Assembly (NCBI GenBank): GCA_963755815.1
Contig: CAVWLF010000013.1
Span: 186,001-250,000, forward strand
Direction of reading: 5' to 3'
Source of the DNA: Palsa-506 sp963755815
Lineage (GTDB): Bacteria; Actinomycetota; Actinomycetes; Streptosporangiales; Streptosporangiaceae
DNA: 64,000 nt
Shown: positions 1 to 8,347 of the stretch, in pieces
Layout of the letters: each line of letters opens with the position of its first letter
Position numbering within the stretch: the stretch's first letter is position 1
Position numbers and translations under genes: made by a program
The notes under the pieces: generated by a model
Databases searched by the model: none
Told to the model about the DNA's origin: nothing
What the model saw: only the letters and a program-made list of their open reading frames with translations

Positions 1-80
1 GGCGCCGGCCTGCGAAGGGAGCCCGCGACAGCGCGGCCTGGACGGACCGGGAGACCGGCCCGGAAGCCTCCGCCGGATGA
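1..80 (+). CDS. 3' end of an upstream gene, family uncertain (possibly trmI)
   Basis: One frame is open from the window edge to a TGA at 78-80 and reads as a polar tail beginning RRPAKGARDSAAW and ending ASAG. In actinobacteria the gene before the ARC ATPase is often the tRNA (adenine-58-N1)-methyltransferase TrmI, whose C-terminus can carry a basic RRPAKG-like stretch. The fragment is far too short to prove this. Treat it as a possible gene end only. Confidence 0.3.
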   Translation, partial: RRPAKGARDSAAWTDRETGPEASAG

Positions 81-207
81 CAGATTTGCGCCTGGTCGTG
101 CCCGGATTGTGACGGAGATTGCCGAGACGCAGGGCTGCGTCAGGTTACGGAAGCACCCCGGATAGGTAGGGTCTAGGTTAAGTCAGCTCTCGGAAGGGGT
201 GAGGGGC

Positions 208-2016
208 ATGGCCGCCCGTGATGACAGCGCCCGCGCGGGACGATACGACGACGAGGTCAAGGTCCTGACCACGCAGATCTCCTTCCTCGAAGAGGAGATC
301 TCGGCCTTGCGCCGCCGGCTCGCTGATTCGCCCGTGCAGGCACGCCTGCTGGAGGACCGGCTCCGCGAGACCGAGGCCAGCCTGGCCAGCGTCACCGGGC
401 AGAACGACCGCCTGGCTGGCACGCTGCGCGAGGCCAGGGATCAGATCGTCGCGCTCAAGGAAGAGGTCGACCGGCTCGCCCAGCCGCCGTCGGGATTCGG
501 AATTTTCCTGTCGGCTTGCGAGGACGGCACGGCGGACGTCTTCACCGGCGGCCGGAAGATGCGGGTCAGCGTGAGCCCGTCCATCGAGATTGACGAGATC
601 AAGCCGGGCCAGGAGGTCGTGCTCAACGAGGCGCTGAACGTGGTGATCGCGCAGGGCTTCGAGACGATCGGCGAGGTCGTGATGCTCAAGGAGATCCTTG
701 AGGACGGCGAGCGCGCGCTGGTCATTTCGCACGCCGACGAGGAGCGGGTGGCCCGGCTGGCCGAGCCGCTGCGCAACTCCACCCTGCGGGCCGGGGATTC
801 GCTGCTGCTGGAGCCGCGCTCCGGCTACGTTTACGAGCGCATCCCCAAGGCTGAGGTCGAGGAGCTCATCCTGGAGGAAGTGCCGGACATCACCTACTCC
901 GAGATCGGCGGGCTCAGCGGGCAGATCGAGCAGATCAGGGATGCGATCGAGTTGCCCTACCTGCACGCCGACCTGTTCAAGGAGCACCAGCTGCGGCCGC
1001 CCAAGGGCGTGCTGCTCTACGGCCCGCCCGGCTGCGGCAAGACCCTGATCGCCAAGGCCGTGGCTAATTCGCTGGCCAAGCAGGTCGCGGCCAGGACTGC
1101 CGAGCTGGCCAGCCAGAACGGCGCGCCCGGCGCGCCCGGGGCGCAGGCCAAGGAGGGCAAGAGCTTCTTCCTGAACATCAAGGGCCCGGAGCTGCTCAAC
1201 AAGTACGTCGGCGAGACCGAGCGGCACATCAGGCTGGTCTTCCAGCGGGCCAGGGAAAAGGCCAGCGAGGGCATGCCGGTCATCATCTTCTTCGACGAGA
1301 TGGACTCGATCTTCCGCACCCGCGGCTCCGGGGTCTCCAGCGATGTCGAGAACACGATCGTGCCGCAGCTACTCAGCGAGATCGACGGCGTCGAGGGCCT
1401 GGAGAACGTCATCGTGATCGGTGCCTCCAACCGGGAGGACATGATCGATCCGGCGATCCTGCGGCCGGGCCGGCTGGACGTCAAGATCAAGATTGAGCGG
1501 CCGGACGCCGAGGCGGCCCGGGATATCTTCTCCAAGTACGTGGTGCGCGGCCTGCCGCTGCACCACGATGACCTGGCCGAGCACGGCGGATCGCCCGCCG
1601 CCGCGGTGGGCGAGATGATCCAGCGGGTGGTCGAGCGGATGTACAGCGAGACCGAGGAGAACCGGTTCCTTGAGGTGACTTACGCCAACGGCGATAAGGA
1701 GGTCCTGTACTTCAAGGACTTCAACTCCGGCGCGATGATCCAGAACATCGTGGACCGGGCCAAGAAGATGGCGATCAAGGAATTCCTCGAAACCGGGCAG
1801 AAGGGCCTGCGGGTCGCTCACCTGCTGACCGCCTGCGTGGATGAATTCAAGGAGAACGAGGACCTGCCGAACACCACCAATCCGGACGACTGGGCCCGGA
1901 TTTCCGGCAAGAAGGGCGAGCGGATCGTCTACATCAGGACGCTGGTCTCCGGCAAGCAGGGCACCGAGGCCGGGCGGTCGATCGACACGGTGGCGAATAC
2001 TGGCCAGTACCTGTAA
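208..2016 (+). CDS. arc: Proteasome-activating AAA ATPase (ARC/Mpa)
   Basis: This is the hexameric ring ATPase that recognises pupylated proteins, unfolds them and threads them into the 20S proteasome. An N-terminal coiled coil (about residues 10-85) is the Pup-binding region and is followed by tandem OB folds. The AAA domain has Walker A GPPGCGKT at about residues 272-279 and Walker B FFDEMD at about 361-366. The protein ends in GQYL, the penultimate-tyrosine tail that docks into the proteasome alpha ring. An in-frame GTG lies at 199, but the GGAAGGGG at 192-199 suits the ATG at 208 better. Length (602 residues) is normal for the family. It is the first gene of the Pup-proteasome locus, 71 nt before dop. 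The family call is secure. Confidence 0.96.
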   Translation: MAARDDSARAGRYDDEVKVLTTQISFLEEEISALRRRLADSPVQARLLEDRLRETEASLASVTGQNDRLAGTLREARDQIVALKEEVDRLAQPPSGFGIFLSACEDGTADVFTGGRKMRVSVSPSIEIDEIKPGQEVVLNEALNVVIAQGFETIGEVVMLKEILEDGERALVISHADEERVARLAEPLRNSTLRAGDSLLLEPRSGYVYERIPKAEVEELILEEVPDITYSEIGGLSGQIEQIRDAIELPYLHADLFKEHQLRPPKGVLLYGPPGCGKTLIAKAVANSLAKQVAARTAELASQNGAPGAPGAQAKEGKSFFLNIKGPELLNKYVGETERHIRLVFQRAREKASEGMPVIIFFDEMDSIFRTRGSGVSSDVENTIVPQLLSEIDGVEGLENVIVIGASNREDMIDPAILRPGRLDVKIKIERPDAEAARDIFSKYVVRGLPLHHDDLAEHGGSPAAAVGEMIQRVVERMYSETEENRFLEVTYANGDKEVLYFKDFNSGAMIQNIVDRAKKMAIKEFLETGQKGLRVAHLLTACVDEFKENEDLPNTTNPDDWARISGKKGERIVYIRTLVSGKQGTEAGRSIDTVANTGQYL

Positions 2017-2087
2017 GCGCAGCCGGGCCGTTCATCACCGGCGCGCGCGGTGCCGGGCCGGGTCCGGCCGGCATTAGTCTTTGTGGC

Positions 2088-3605
2088 ATGAGCGTGCGGC
2101 GGGTCATGGGCGTGGAGACCGAGTACGGCATTGCCGTGCCCGGCCAGCCGGGTGCGAATGCGATGGTTACGTCGTCCCAGATTGTCAACGCCTACCAGGC
2201 GGCGACGTCGGCCCGGGCCAGGCGGGCGCGCTGGGACTTCGAGGAGGAGAACCCGCTCCGCGACGCCCGCGGGTTCGACCTGGCGCGGGAGGCCGCGGAC
2301 GCGTCGCAGCTGACCGACGAGGATCTCGGCCTGGCCAACGTGATCCTGACCAACGGGGCGCGGCTGTACGTGGATCACGCGCACCCGGAGTACTCGGCGC
2401 CCGAGTGCACCGACCCGCTGTCCGCGGTGACCTGGGACAAGGCCGGCGAGCGGGTGATGGCGGACGCGGCCGTGCAAGCGGCGAAGATCCCCGGCAGCCC
2501 GCCGATCCAGCTTTACAAGAACAACACCGACAACAAGGGCGTCTCCTACGGCTGCCACGAGAACTACCTGATGAACCGGGCCACGCCGTTCGCCGACATC
2601 GTCCGGCATCTCACCCCGTTCTTCGTCTCCCGCCAGGTCGTGTGCGGGGCCGGCCGGGTCGGCCGCGGCGCCGACGGCCGGGAGGAGGGCTTCCAGATCA
2701 GCCAGCGGGCCGACTTCTTCGAGGTCGAGGTGGGGCTGGAGACCACCCTGAAGCGGCCGATCATCAACACCAGGGACGAGCCGCACGCCGACCCGGAAAA
2801 GTACCGCCGCCTGCACGTGATCATCGGTGACGCGAACCTGAGCGAGGTCTCCAGCTACCTCAAGCTCGGTACTACCGCCCTGGTGCTCGCGATGATCGAG
2901 GACCGGTTCCTGGGCGCCGACCTCGGCATCGGGGCCCCGGTGGCCGAGCTCCGCGCCATCTCGCACGACCCGACCTGCCGCCATCTGGTGGTCCTGCGCG
3001 ACGGCAGGCGGATGACGGCCATCCAGCTGCAGATGGAGTATCTCGAACTGGCCAGGAAGTACACCGAGGACCGGTTCGGCGCGGATGTCGACGACCAGAC
3101 GGCCGACGTCCTGGCCCGCTGGGAGTCGGTGCTGACCCGGCTGGCCGAGGATCCGATGCTGACTTCCAGGGAACTCGACTGGACGGCCAAGCTGGAGATT
3201 CTCAATGGCTACCGGACCAGGGACGGGCTGGGCTGGGACCACCCCCGGCTGCAGCTCGTGGACCTGCAGTATTCGGATGTCCGGGTCGACCGCGGCCTGT
3301 ACAACCGGCTCGCCGCCATGGGCCGGATGGTCCGCCTGGTCACTGACGAGCAGGTGACCAGGGCGATCGCCTACCCGCCGGAGGACACCAGGGCCTACTT
3401 CCGCGGCCGGTGCCTGCGGAAGTACCCCGAGGCCGTGGCGGCCGCGTCCTGGGACTCGGTCATCTTCGACATCCCGGGACACGAGTCGCTGCAGCGGGTC
3501 CCGACCCTGGAGCCACTGCGCGGAACCCGCGCGCACGTCGGCGACCTGCTGGACCGCTGCGAGACCGCAGGCGAGCTGGTAGCGGCCCTGACCGGCCGGG
3601 ACTGA
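2088..3605 (+). CDS. dop: Depupylase / Pup deamidase Dop
   Basis: Dop is a carboxylate-amine ligase-fold enzyme that hydrolyses the isopeptide bond between Pup and substrate lysines, and in species with a Gln-ended Pup also deamidates Pup. The metal-binding VETEYG motif is at residues 9-14. The loop around residues 50-65 (EEENPLRDARGFDL) is the Dop-specific insertion absent from PafA. The catalytic aspartate is D96 in LYVDHAHPEY. LYKNNTDNKG, SYGCHENYL and INTRDEPHAD are conserved family blocks. Length (505) is typical. Because Pup here already ends in Glu, depupylation is the expected main role. It lies just after arc and is separated from pup by a three-gene ABC cassette. Confidence 0.96.
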   Translation: MSVRRVMGVETEYGIAVPGQPGANAMVTSSQIVNAYQAATSARARRARWDFEEENPLRDARGFDLAREAADASQLTDEDLGLANVILTNGARLYVDHAHPEYSAPECTDPLSAVTWDKAGERVMADAAVQAAKIPGSPPIQLYKNNTDNKGVSYGCHENYLMNRATPFADIVRHLTPFFVSRQVVCGAGRVGRGADGREEGFQISQRADFFEVEVGLETTLKRPIINTRDEPHADPEKYRRLHVIIGDANLSEVSSYLKLGTTALVLAMIEDRFLGADLGIGAPVAELRAISHDPTCRHLVVLRDGRRMTAIQLQMEYLELARKYTEDRFGADVDDQTADVLARWESVLTRLAEDPMLTSRELDWTAKLEILNGYRTRDGLGWDHPRLQLVDLQYSDVRVDRGLYNRLAAMGRMVRLVTDEQVTRAIAYPPEDTRAYFRGRCLRKYPEAVAAASWDSVIFDIPGHESLQRVPTLEPLRGTRAHVGDLLDRCETAGELVAALTGRD

Positions 3606-3620
3606 GCCACCCTGGCGGCC

Positions 3621-3635
3621 GGGGCTATGAGCCCC
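3621..3635 (+). terminator. Short hairpin after dop
   Basis: GGGGCT and AGCCCC form a 6-bp stem around a 3-nt ATG loop, 15 nt after the dop stop codon. No U-tract follows. It may be a weak terminator separating arc-dop from the ABC cassette. Confidence 0.35.
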
Positions 3636-3680
3636 GTTGATAGAGCACATCAGGCTGCGTGATGCTGATCCTGTAGACTT

Positions 3681-3714
3681 CCACTAATTACTTAATAGAA
3701 CTAGTGATTAGTGG
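3681..3714. promoter_or_regulatory. Inverted repeat upstream of GntR/YtrA gene, candidate operator
   Basis: CCACTAATTA (3681-3690) and TGATTAGTGG (3705-3714) are inverted copies matching at 9 of 10 positions with a 14-nt spacer. They form an AT-rich island directly before the GntR gene (start 3726). YtrA-type GntR regulators usually repress their own ABC operon through such a palindrome, so this is probably the autoregulatory operator. Function is inferred from position and symmetry. Confidence 0.6.
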
Positions 3715-3725
3715 AGTGGGGATGA

Positions 3726-4118
3726 GTGATTGAGTTCCAGCTCGACACCGCCTCGGGTGTCGCCACCTACCTGCAGCTGGTCCAGCAGGTCCACCAGGCC
3801 CTGCAGCTTGGCATCCTCGAGCCGGGAGATCAGTTGCCGACGGCACAGCAGGTCGTCGCGAAGCTGGCGATCAACCCGAACACGGTGCTCAAGGCCTACC
3901 GCGACCTCGAGCGGGAAGGTCTGGTGCGCCCGCGGCCCGGCCAGGGGACGTTCGTGGTCGGGACGCTCCCTCGGAGCGACCCCGCCACCCAGGAGCGCTT
4001 CCTCGCGTCGATGAGCGCCTGGCTGCGAAGCGCGCGCGTGGCCGGCCTTGGTCCCGACGATATCGAGGCGATCTACCGCATCGCCGTTCGCAACCTGTTC
4101 GCGGAAGGGGCGGCATGA
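3726..4118 (+). CDS. GntR-family regulator, YtrA subfamily
   Basis: A 130-residue protein with an N-terminal winged helix-turn-helix (about residues 10-75; GDQLPTAQQVV then INPNTVLKAYRDLE) and a short helical C-terminal tail. That architecture defines the YtrA subfamily, which controls adjacent ABC transporters. The start is a GTG preceded by GGAG at 3713-3716. Its stop overlaps the next ATG by four bases (ATGA), so it is translationally coupled to the ABC ATPase. The inverted repeat just upstream is the likely self-operator. The inducer is not evident. Confidence 0.9.
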   Translation: MIEFQLDTASGVATYLQLVQQVHQALQLGILEPGDQLPTAQQVVAKLAINPNTVLKAYRDLEREGLVRPRPGQGTFVVGTLPRSDPATQERFLASMSAWLRSARVAGLGPDDIEAIYRIAVRNLFAEGAA

Positions 4119-5011
4119 CGACCGTCGTCGGGACGAACGGGCTCGGCAAGCGGTACGGACGCAAGTGGGCCCTCCGCGACTGCACCCTGACCATCCCGGA
4201 AGGCAAGGTCGTCGGACTCGTCGGGCCGAACGGGGCAGGCAAGACGACGCTCTTGCACCTGGCCGTCGGCCTGCTCGCACCGAGCGCGGGGTCGATCATG
4301 GTGCTCGGCGGGCACCCGGGCGACGGCCCCGCCCAGCTCGCGAAGGTCGGCTTCGTCGCCCAGGACACGCCGGCCTACGCCGGGCTGTCGGTGGCCAAGC
4401 ACCTCCGCATGGGCGCCTACCTGAACAAGCTCTGGGACGACGAGCTGGCCCAGAGCCGGATCGAGCAGCTCGGCCTCGACCCACGCCAGAAAGCGGGATC
4501 GCTCTCGGGAGGCCAGCGGGCCCAGCTCGCGCTCACGCTGGCCGTTGCGAAGCAACCCGAGGTCCTCCTGCTCGATGAGCCGGTGGCCAGCCTGGACCCG
4601 CTCGCCCGGCGCGAGTTCCTGCAGGGACTGATGGAAATCGTCGCGCAGCACGAAGTAAGCGTGGTGCTGTCCTCACATCTCATCGCCGACCTGGAACGGG
4701 TCTGTGACTATCTCGTCCTCCTCGTCGCCTCCCGGGTGCGACTGGCCGGCGAGGTCACCGAGCTCCTGGCGTCGCACTACCGCCTGTCTGGTCCCCGCCG
4801 GGACCCGCGTTCCCGGCCCGCGAACCAGGAAGTCATCGAGGAGAGCCACACCGATAAGCAGAGCACCCTGCTGGTGCGTACCGATGAGCCGATCCTCGAT
4901 CCGGCGTGGACCGTGAAGCCGGTCACGCTGGACGATCTGGTGCTCGCCTACATGAGCCAGTCACGTGACCCGAACCCGGCGCGCCGACCGGCGTTGGGAG
5001 TGGTGTCGTGA
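4115..5011 (+). CDS. ABC transporter ATP-binding protein
   Basis: The 298-residue ATPase subunit has Walker A GPNGAGKT at residues 37-44, signature LSGGQ at 130-134, Walker B LLLDEP at 151-156 with catalytic Glu at 155, and the switch His at about 188. It overlaps the GntR gene upstream by ATGA and the permease downstream by GTGA, so the three genes form one tightly coupled cassette. By resemblance to YtrA-linked and antibiotic-resistance exporters it probably powers export through the ABC-2-like permease, but the substrate is unknown. The C-terminal 80 residues are poorly conserved. Confidence 0.92.
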   Translation: MTTVVGTNGLGKRYGRKWALRDCTLTIPEGKVVGLVGPNGAGKTTLLHLAVGLLAPSAGSIMVLGGHPGDGPAQLAKVGFVAQDTPAYAGLSVAKHLRMGAYLNKLWDDELAQSRIEQLGLDPRQKAGSLSGGQRAQLALTLAVAKQPEVLLLDEPVASLDPLARREFLQGLMEIVAQHEVSVVLSSHLIADLERVCDYLVLLVASRVRLAGEVTELLASHYRLSGPRRDPRSRPANQEVIEESHTDKQSTLLVRTDEPILDPAWTVKPVTLDDLVLAYMSQSRDPNPARRPALGVVS

Positions 5012-6015
5012 TCCGGTTCGCCTGGCTCCAGTTTCGCGTGCAAGCCGCCGTAGCCGCTGGCGCACTGGCGATTGTCGCCATCGTGCTCGTGGTTACCGGA
5101 CCGGGCCTCGTCCACCTCTACGACACCACGGTCGCCACCTGCGCTGCCCAGCACGACTGCTCGACGGCCACCGCCAACTTCACCAACTCCGACGGCGCCT
5201 TGCAGGTCTTCCTGGACTTTCTCCTGCTCATCGTCCCCCTCCTCATCGCGATGTTCTGGGGCGCGCCGCTGGTTTCCCGCGAGTTTGAGACCGGCACCTT
5301 CCGGCTGGCGTGGACCCAGGGCGTCAGCCGCACCAGGTGGCTGGCGGTCAAGCTCGGTCTCGGCGCCTTGATGAGTATCGCGGCCGCGGGCCTACTCAGC
5401 CTCATGGTGAGCTGGTGGTCGAGTCAGCTCGATCAGGTAAATGCGAACCCATATGACTCCCTGCGCTTCGGGGCCCGCGACATCGTCCCGATCGGCTACG
5501 CCGTCTTCGCCTTCGCGCTCGGGGTCACCGCCGGGCTGCTCTTCCGCCGCTTGCTGCCGGCCATGCTGACCGCGCTCATCGGCTTTGCCGCAGTCCGCGA
5601 GATCGTGACCTCCTGGGTGCGTCCGAACCTCATCGCTCCCTTCCATGAGAGCCTGCCGATCACCGCGGCCACGCCGGTGAGCGTCGATCGGTTTCCCACC
5701 GGTATCCAGGCCTTCGAGAGCGCCAGAGGGGCCGGTCTTTCGAACACGTGGGTCTATTCAGTCAAGATCGCCGACAACGCCGGCCATGTCCCCACGTCCT
5801 CGTTCCTCAGCCGAGCATGCCCCCTGGGCAACTACGGTCCGCTGAATCCCCGCGACTGCACCGCCCGGCTCGCCGCCAGGTTCCACCAGGTGGTCACCTA
5901 TCAGCCGGGCAGTCACTACTGGCCCATGCAGTGGGACGAACTGGCCATCGTCCTCGCCCTCGCCATCGTCCTGGGCGGCTTCTGCTTCTGGTGGATACGC
6001 CGGCCCGTTTCGTAA
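5008..6015 (+). CDS. ABC transporter permease, ABC-2-like
   Basis: A 335-residue integral membrane protein with a hydrophobic helix at about residues 11-33, a roughly 35-residue extracytoplasmic loop, then further segments near 70-90, 115-135, 160-195 and a last helix at about 310-330. The motif MFWGAPLVSREFETGTFRLAWTQ (residues 80-103, given in part) is typical of the coupling region of bacterial multidrug/antibiotic exporter permeases. The GTG start overlaps the ATPase stop. The next gene is pup, 148 nt away, so the transporter sits inside the proteasome locus. Substrate unknown. Confidence 0.85.
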   Translation: MIRFAWLQFRVQAAVAAGALAIVAIVLVVTGPGLVHLYDTTVATCAAQHDCSTATANFTNSDGALQVFLDFLLLIVPLLIAMFWGAPLVSREFETGTFRLAWTQGVSRTRWLAVKLGLGALMSIAAAGLLSLMVSWWSSQLDQVNANPYDSLRFGARDIVPIGYAVFAFALGVTAGLLFRRLLPAMLTALIGFAAVREIVTSWVRPNLIAPFHESLPITAATPVSVDRFPTGIQAFESARGAGLSNTWVYSVKIADNAGHVPTSSFLSRACPLGNYGPLNPRDCTARLAARFHQVVTYQPGSHYWPMQWDELAIVLALAIVLGGFCFWWIRRPVS

Positions 6016-6163
6016 ACCTGGGCCGGGACCGATCCGCCCGGCGAGCCGGAACCGGAAGATTCCGGATCAATACCGATAGCGGGCGGCAGGATTGGGCCGG
6101 CCGCGGGCTGGCGAGGATAGCGTTGAGGGCTGCGGGCACTATCCGCGGATCACGGAGGTTGAG

Positions 6164-6373
6164 ATGGCGACAAAGGACACTGGCGGCCAACGGCAGGCTC
6201 CCCGCCGCACCGAGGATGAGCAGGACGCGGCGCCGCAGGGGACCGAAGACGTCAAGGAGCGCCAGGACAAGCTCACCGACGACGTCGACGCGATCCTGGA
6301 CGAGATCGACGAGGTTCTCGAAGAGAACGCGGAGGAATTCGTCCGGTCCTACGTGCAGAAGGGCGGCGAGTAA
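6164..6373 (+). CDS. pup: Prokaryotic ubiquitin-like protein Pup
   Basis: Pup is the small, mostly disordered protein tag that PafA attaches to substrate lysines for proteasomal degradation. The ATG at 6164 is preceded by GGAGG at 6154-6158 and gives 69 residues, the usual size. The C-terminal half (DKLTDDVDAILDEIDEVLEE) is the helix that pairs with the ARC coiled coil. The protein ends KGGE, so the C-terminal glutamate is ready for ligation, unlike mycobacterial GGQ Pup. A GC-rich imperfect hairpin follows at roughly 6384-6420. In many actinobacteria pup is next to dop, whereas here the ABC cassette lies between them. Confidence 0.96.
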   Translation: MATKDTGGQRQAPRRTEDEQDAAPQGTEDVKERQDKLTDDVDAILDEIDEVLEENAEEFVRSYVQKGGE

Positions 6374-6505
6374 CGGGCGCGGCAGGCCGGCCGCACCGCC
6401 GCCGCGGCCTGGCCGGCCCGGGCCGCGGGTGCCCATGGCACTGCGCAGCCGGCCGCCGCAGTAGGGTCGGGTCCACTACACAGGCGTACAACCGGAAGGA
6501 TCCGC

Positions 6506-7378
6506 GTGGTCTCTGATTCCCACGGAACACGGTTCCCTGGCGCCTACCTGAGCGCGGGAACCTCATCGTTCAGCGACTTCCTCGCCACGGCCGCGCCGGG
6601 CCTGCTGCCCGGGGCCGGCGAACTCACCGGGCCCGGGTCCGCGGCCCTGGCCGCTGACGTGCGGCACGGGACGACGATCGTCGCCGTGGCGTTCGCCGAC
6701 GGCGTAGTCATGGCCGGCGACCGCCGGGCCACGGCCGGCAGCATGATCGCCCAGCGCGACATCGAGAAGGTCATCCGCAGCGACGAGTTCTCCTGCGTGG
6801 CCATCGCGGGCGCCGCCGGGATCGGGCTCGACCATGTCCGGCTGTTCCAGGTCGAGCTGGAGCACTACGAGAAGCTCGAGGGCCGGGCGCTGTCCCTGGA
6901 GGGCAAGGCCAACCGGCTGGCCAGCATGGTCCGGGGCAACCTCGGCGCCGCCATGCAGGGCTTTGTGATGGTGCCGTTGTTCGCCGGCTACGACGAGGAC
7001 ACCGGGACCGGCCGGATCTTCAGCTACGACGTGACCGGCGGCCGGTACGAGGAGCACCGCTTCTACTCCATCGGCTCCGGCTCGGTCTTCGCCCGCGGCG
7101 CGCTGAAGAAGCTCTACGCGGACGGCATGCCGGCCGCGGACGCGATACTGGCCTGCATGCAGGCGCTCTACGACGCAGCCGACGACGACTCGGCGACCGC
7201 CGGCCCCGATATGGCCAGGCGCATCTTCCCGGTGATCGCCACGGTAACGGCCGACGGCTATCGCCGGCTTTCCGACGCCGAGTCGGGGGAATACGCCGAC
7301 GCCGTCGTCAGCGAGCGCATGCGAGCCCCGGACGGCCCGCGAGCGCAATTGCGCCAGGCCGCGACGCCGAACGGCTAG
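6506..7378 (+). CDS. prcB: 20S proteasome beta subunit
   Basis: The catalytic beta subunit is an N-terminal nucleophile hydrolase. A propeptide of about 55 residues precedes the autocleavage site HG/TTIVA, making T56 the mature Thr1 nucleophile. GDRRATAG, the LEHYEKLEG helix and YDAADDDSAT are conserved PrcB blocks. The GTG start is supported by GGAAGGA at 6494-6500. Length (290) matches actinobacterial PrcB. It follows pup and precedes prcA by 95 nt, the standard order. Confidence 0.96.
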   Translation: MVSDSHGTRFPGAYLSAGTSSFSDFLATAAPGLLPGAGELTGPGSAALAADVRHGTTIVAVAFADGVVMAGDRRATAGSMIAQRDIEKVIRSDEFSCVAIAGAAGIGLDHVRLFQVELEHYEKLEGRALSLEGKANRLASMVRGNLGAAMQGFVMVPLFAGYDEDTGTGRIFSYDVTGGRYEEHRFYSIGSGSVFARGALKKLYADGMPAADAILACMQALYDAADDDSATAGPDMARRIFPVIATVTADGYRRLSDAESGEYADAVVSERMRAPDGPRAQLRQAATPNG

Positions 7379-7473
7379 CGGCCGGTGCTGCCGCCAGCCG
7401 GCCAGCCAGCCCGGCGTCCGGCCGGGCCCTCAGCCGACATCCTGACCCGCCACCAGTAAGGGAAACGCCAGCA

Positions 7474-8298
7474 GTGTCCATGCCGTTCTACGTATCGCCC
7501 GAGCAGGCGATGAAGGACAAGGCGGATTACGCGCGCAAGGGCATCGCGCGCGGCCGCAGCGGAGTGGTGCTGCAGTACGAGGGCGGCATCCTGTTCGTTG
7601 CGCCGAACCCGTCCCGCGCCCTGCACAAGATCAGCGAGATCTACGACCGGATTGCGTTCGCCGCGGTCGGCAGGTACAACGAGTTCGAGAACCTGCGCAA
7701 GGCCGGGGTCCGTTACGCCGACATGACCGGATACCAGTACGACCGGCAGGATGTCACCGCGCGCGGCCTGGCCAACTGGTATGCCCAGCTGCTCGGGACG
7801 ATCTTCACCGAGAGCAGCAAGCCGTGGGAAGTCGAGATCGTGGTCGCCGAGGTGGGCAGCGCGCCGGAGACGGACCAGATCTACCGGATCACCTTCGACG
7901 GCTCGGTCAACGAGGAGCACGGGTACGTTGCCATGGGCGGCCAGGCCGACCAGGTCGCGACCGTGCTCAAGGAGCATTACGCCGATCGCATCTCACTGGC
8001 CGGCGGGCTGGCCGCGGCGATCGCCGCGCTGTCCGGCCCGGCCAACGGGGAGCAGCCGGATATCAGCGCCAGCCAGCTGGAGGTGGCGGTCCTCGACCGG
8101 GAGCGGCCGCACCGGAAATTCCGCTGGCTGACCGGCGCCCGGCTGGAGGCCCTGCTGGCCGAGGCCCGGCCGGCCGTGGCCGGCCCGAAGCACGGCGACG
8201 CGGCGAAGCACGACGACACGGCGAAGCCAGCCGCGGCGGGAACGCCGGACGGCGAGCCCGGCGGTAACGATCAGCCCGGCGACGGCACCCCCGGATAG
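7474..8298 (+). CDS. prcA: 20S proteasome alpha subunit
   Basis: The structural alpha subunit forms the gated outer rings of the 20S core and binds the ARC tail. The N-terminus MSMPFYVSPEQAM matches the gate segment of actinobacterial PrcA, which supports the GTG start at 7474 over the ATG at 7480. RKGIARGRSGVVL, NPSRALHKISEIYDR and LGTIFTE are family blocks. The C-terminal 45 residues are a low-complexity tail rich in Gly, Pro, Asp and Ala. A GC-rich perfect palindrome at 8305-8322 follows the stop and could act as a weak terminator. Confidence 0.96.
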   Translation: MSMPFYVSPEQAMKDKADYARKGIARGRSGVVLQYEGGILFVAPNPSRALHKISEIYDRIAFAAVGRYNEFENLRKAGVRYADMTGYQYDRQDVTARGLANWYAQLLGTIFTESSKPWEVEIVVAEVGSAPETDQIYRITFDGSVNEEHGYVAMGGQADQVATVLKEHYADRISLAGGLAAAIAALSGPANGEQPDISASQLEVAVLDRERPHRKFRWLTGARLEALLAEARPAVAGPKHGDAAKHDDTAKPAAAGTPDGEPGGNDQPGDGTPG

Positions 8299-8347
8299 CG
8301 TCACCGGCGCGGCGCCGCGCCGCTGACCGCTCACGACAGGAGGACCG

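Noticed and set aside
1929..3650. A 573-codon open frame on the minus strand opposite dop
   Set aside because: It mirrors dop, has the Arg/Pro/Gly/Val-rich composition of high-GC antisense frames and no recognisable motif.
3726..6015. The ABC cassette as a transposon
   Set aside because: No transposase, terminal inverted repeats or target duplications were seen at its borders.
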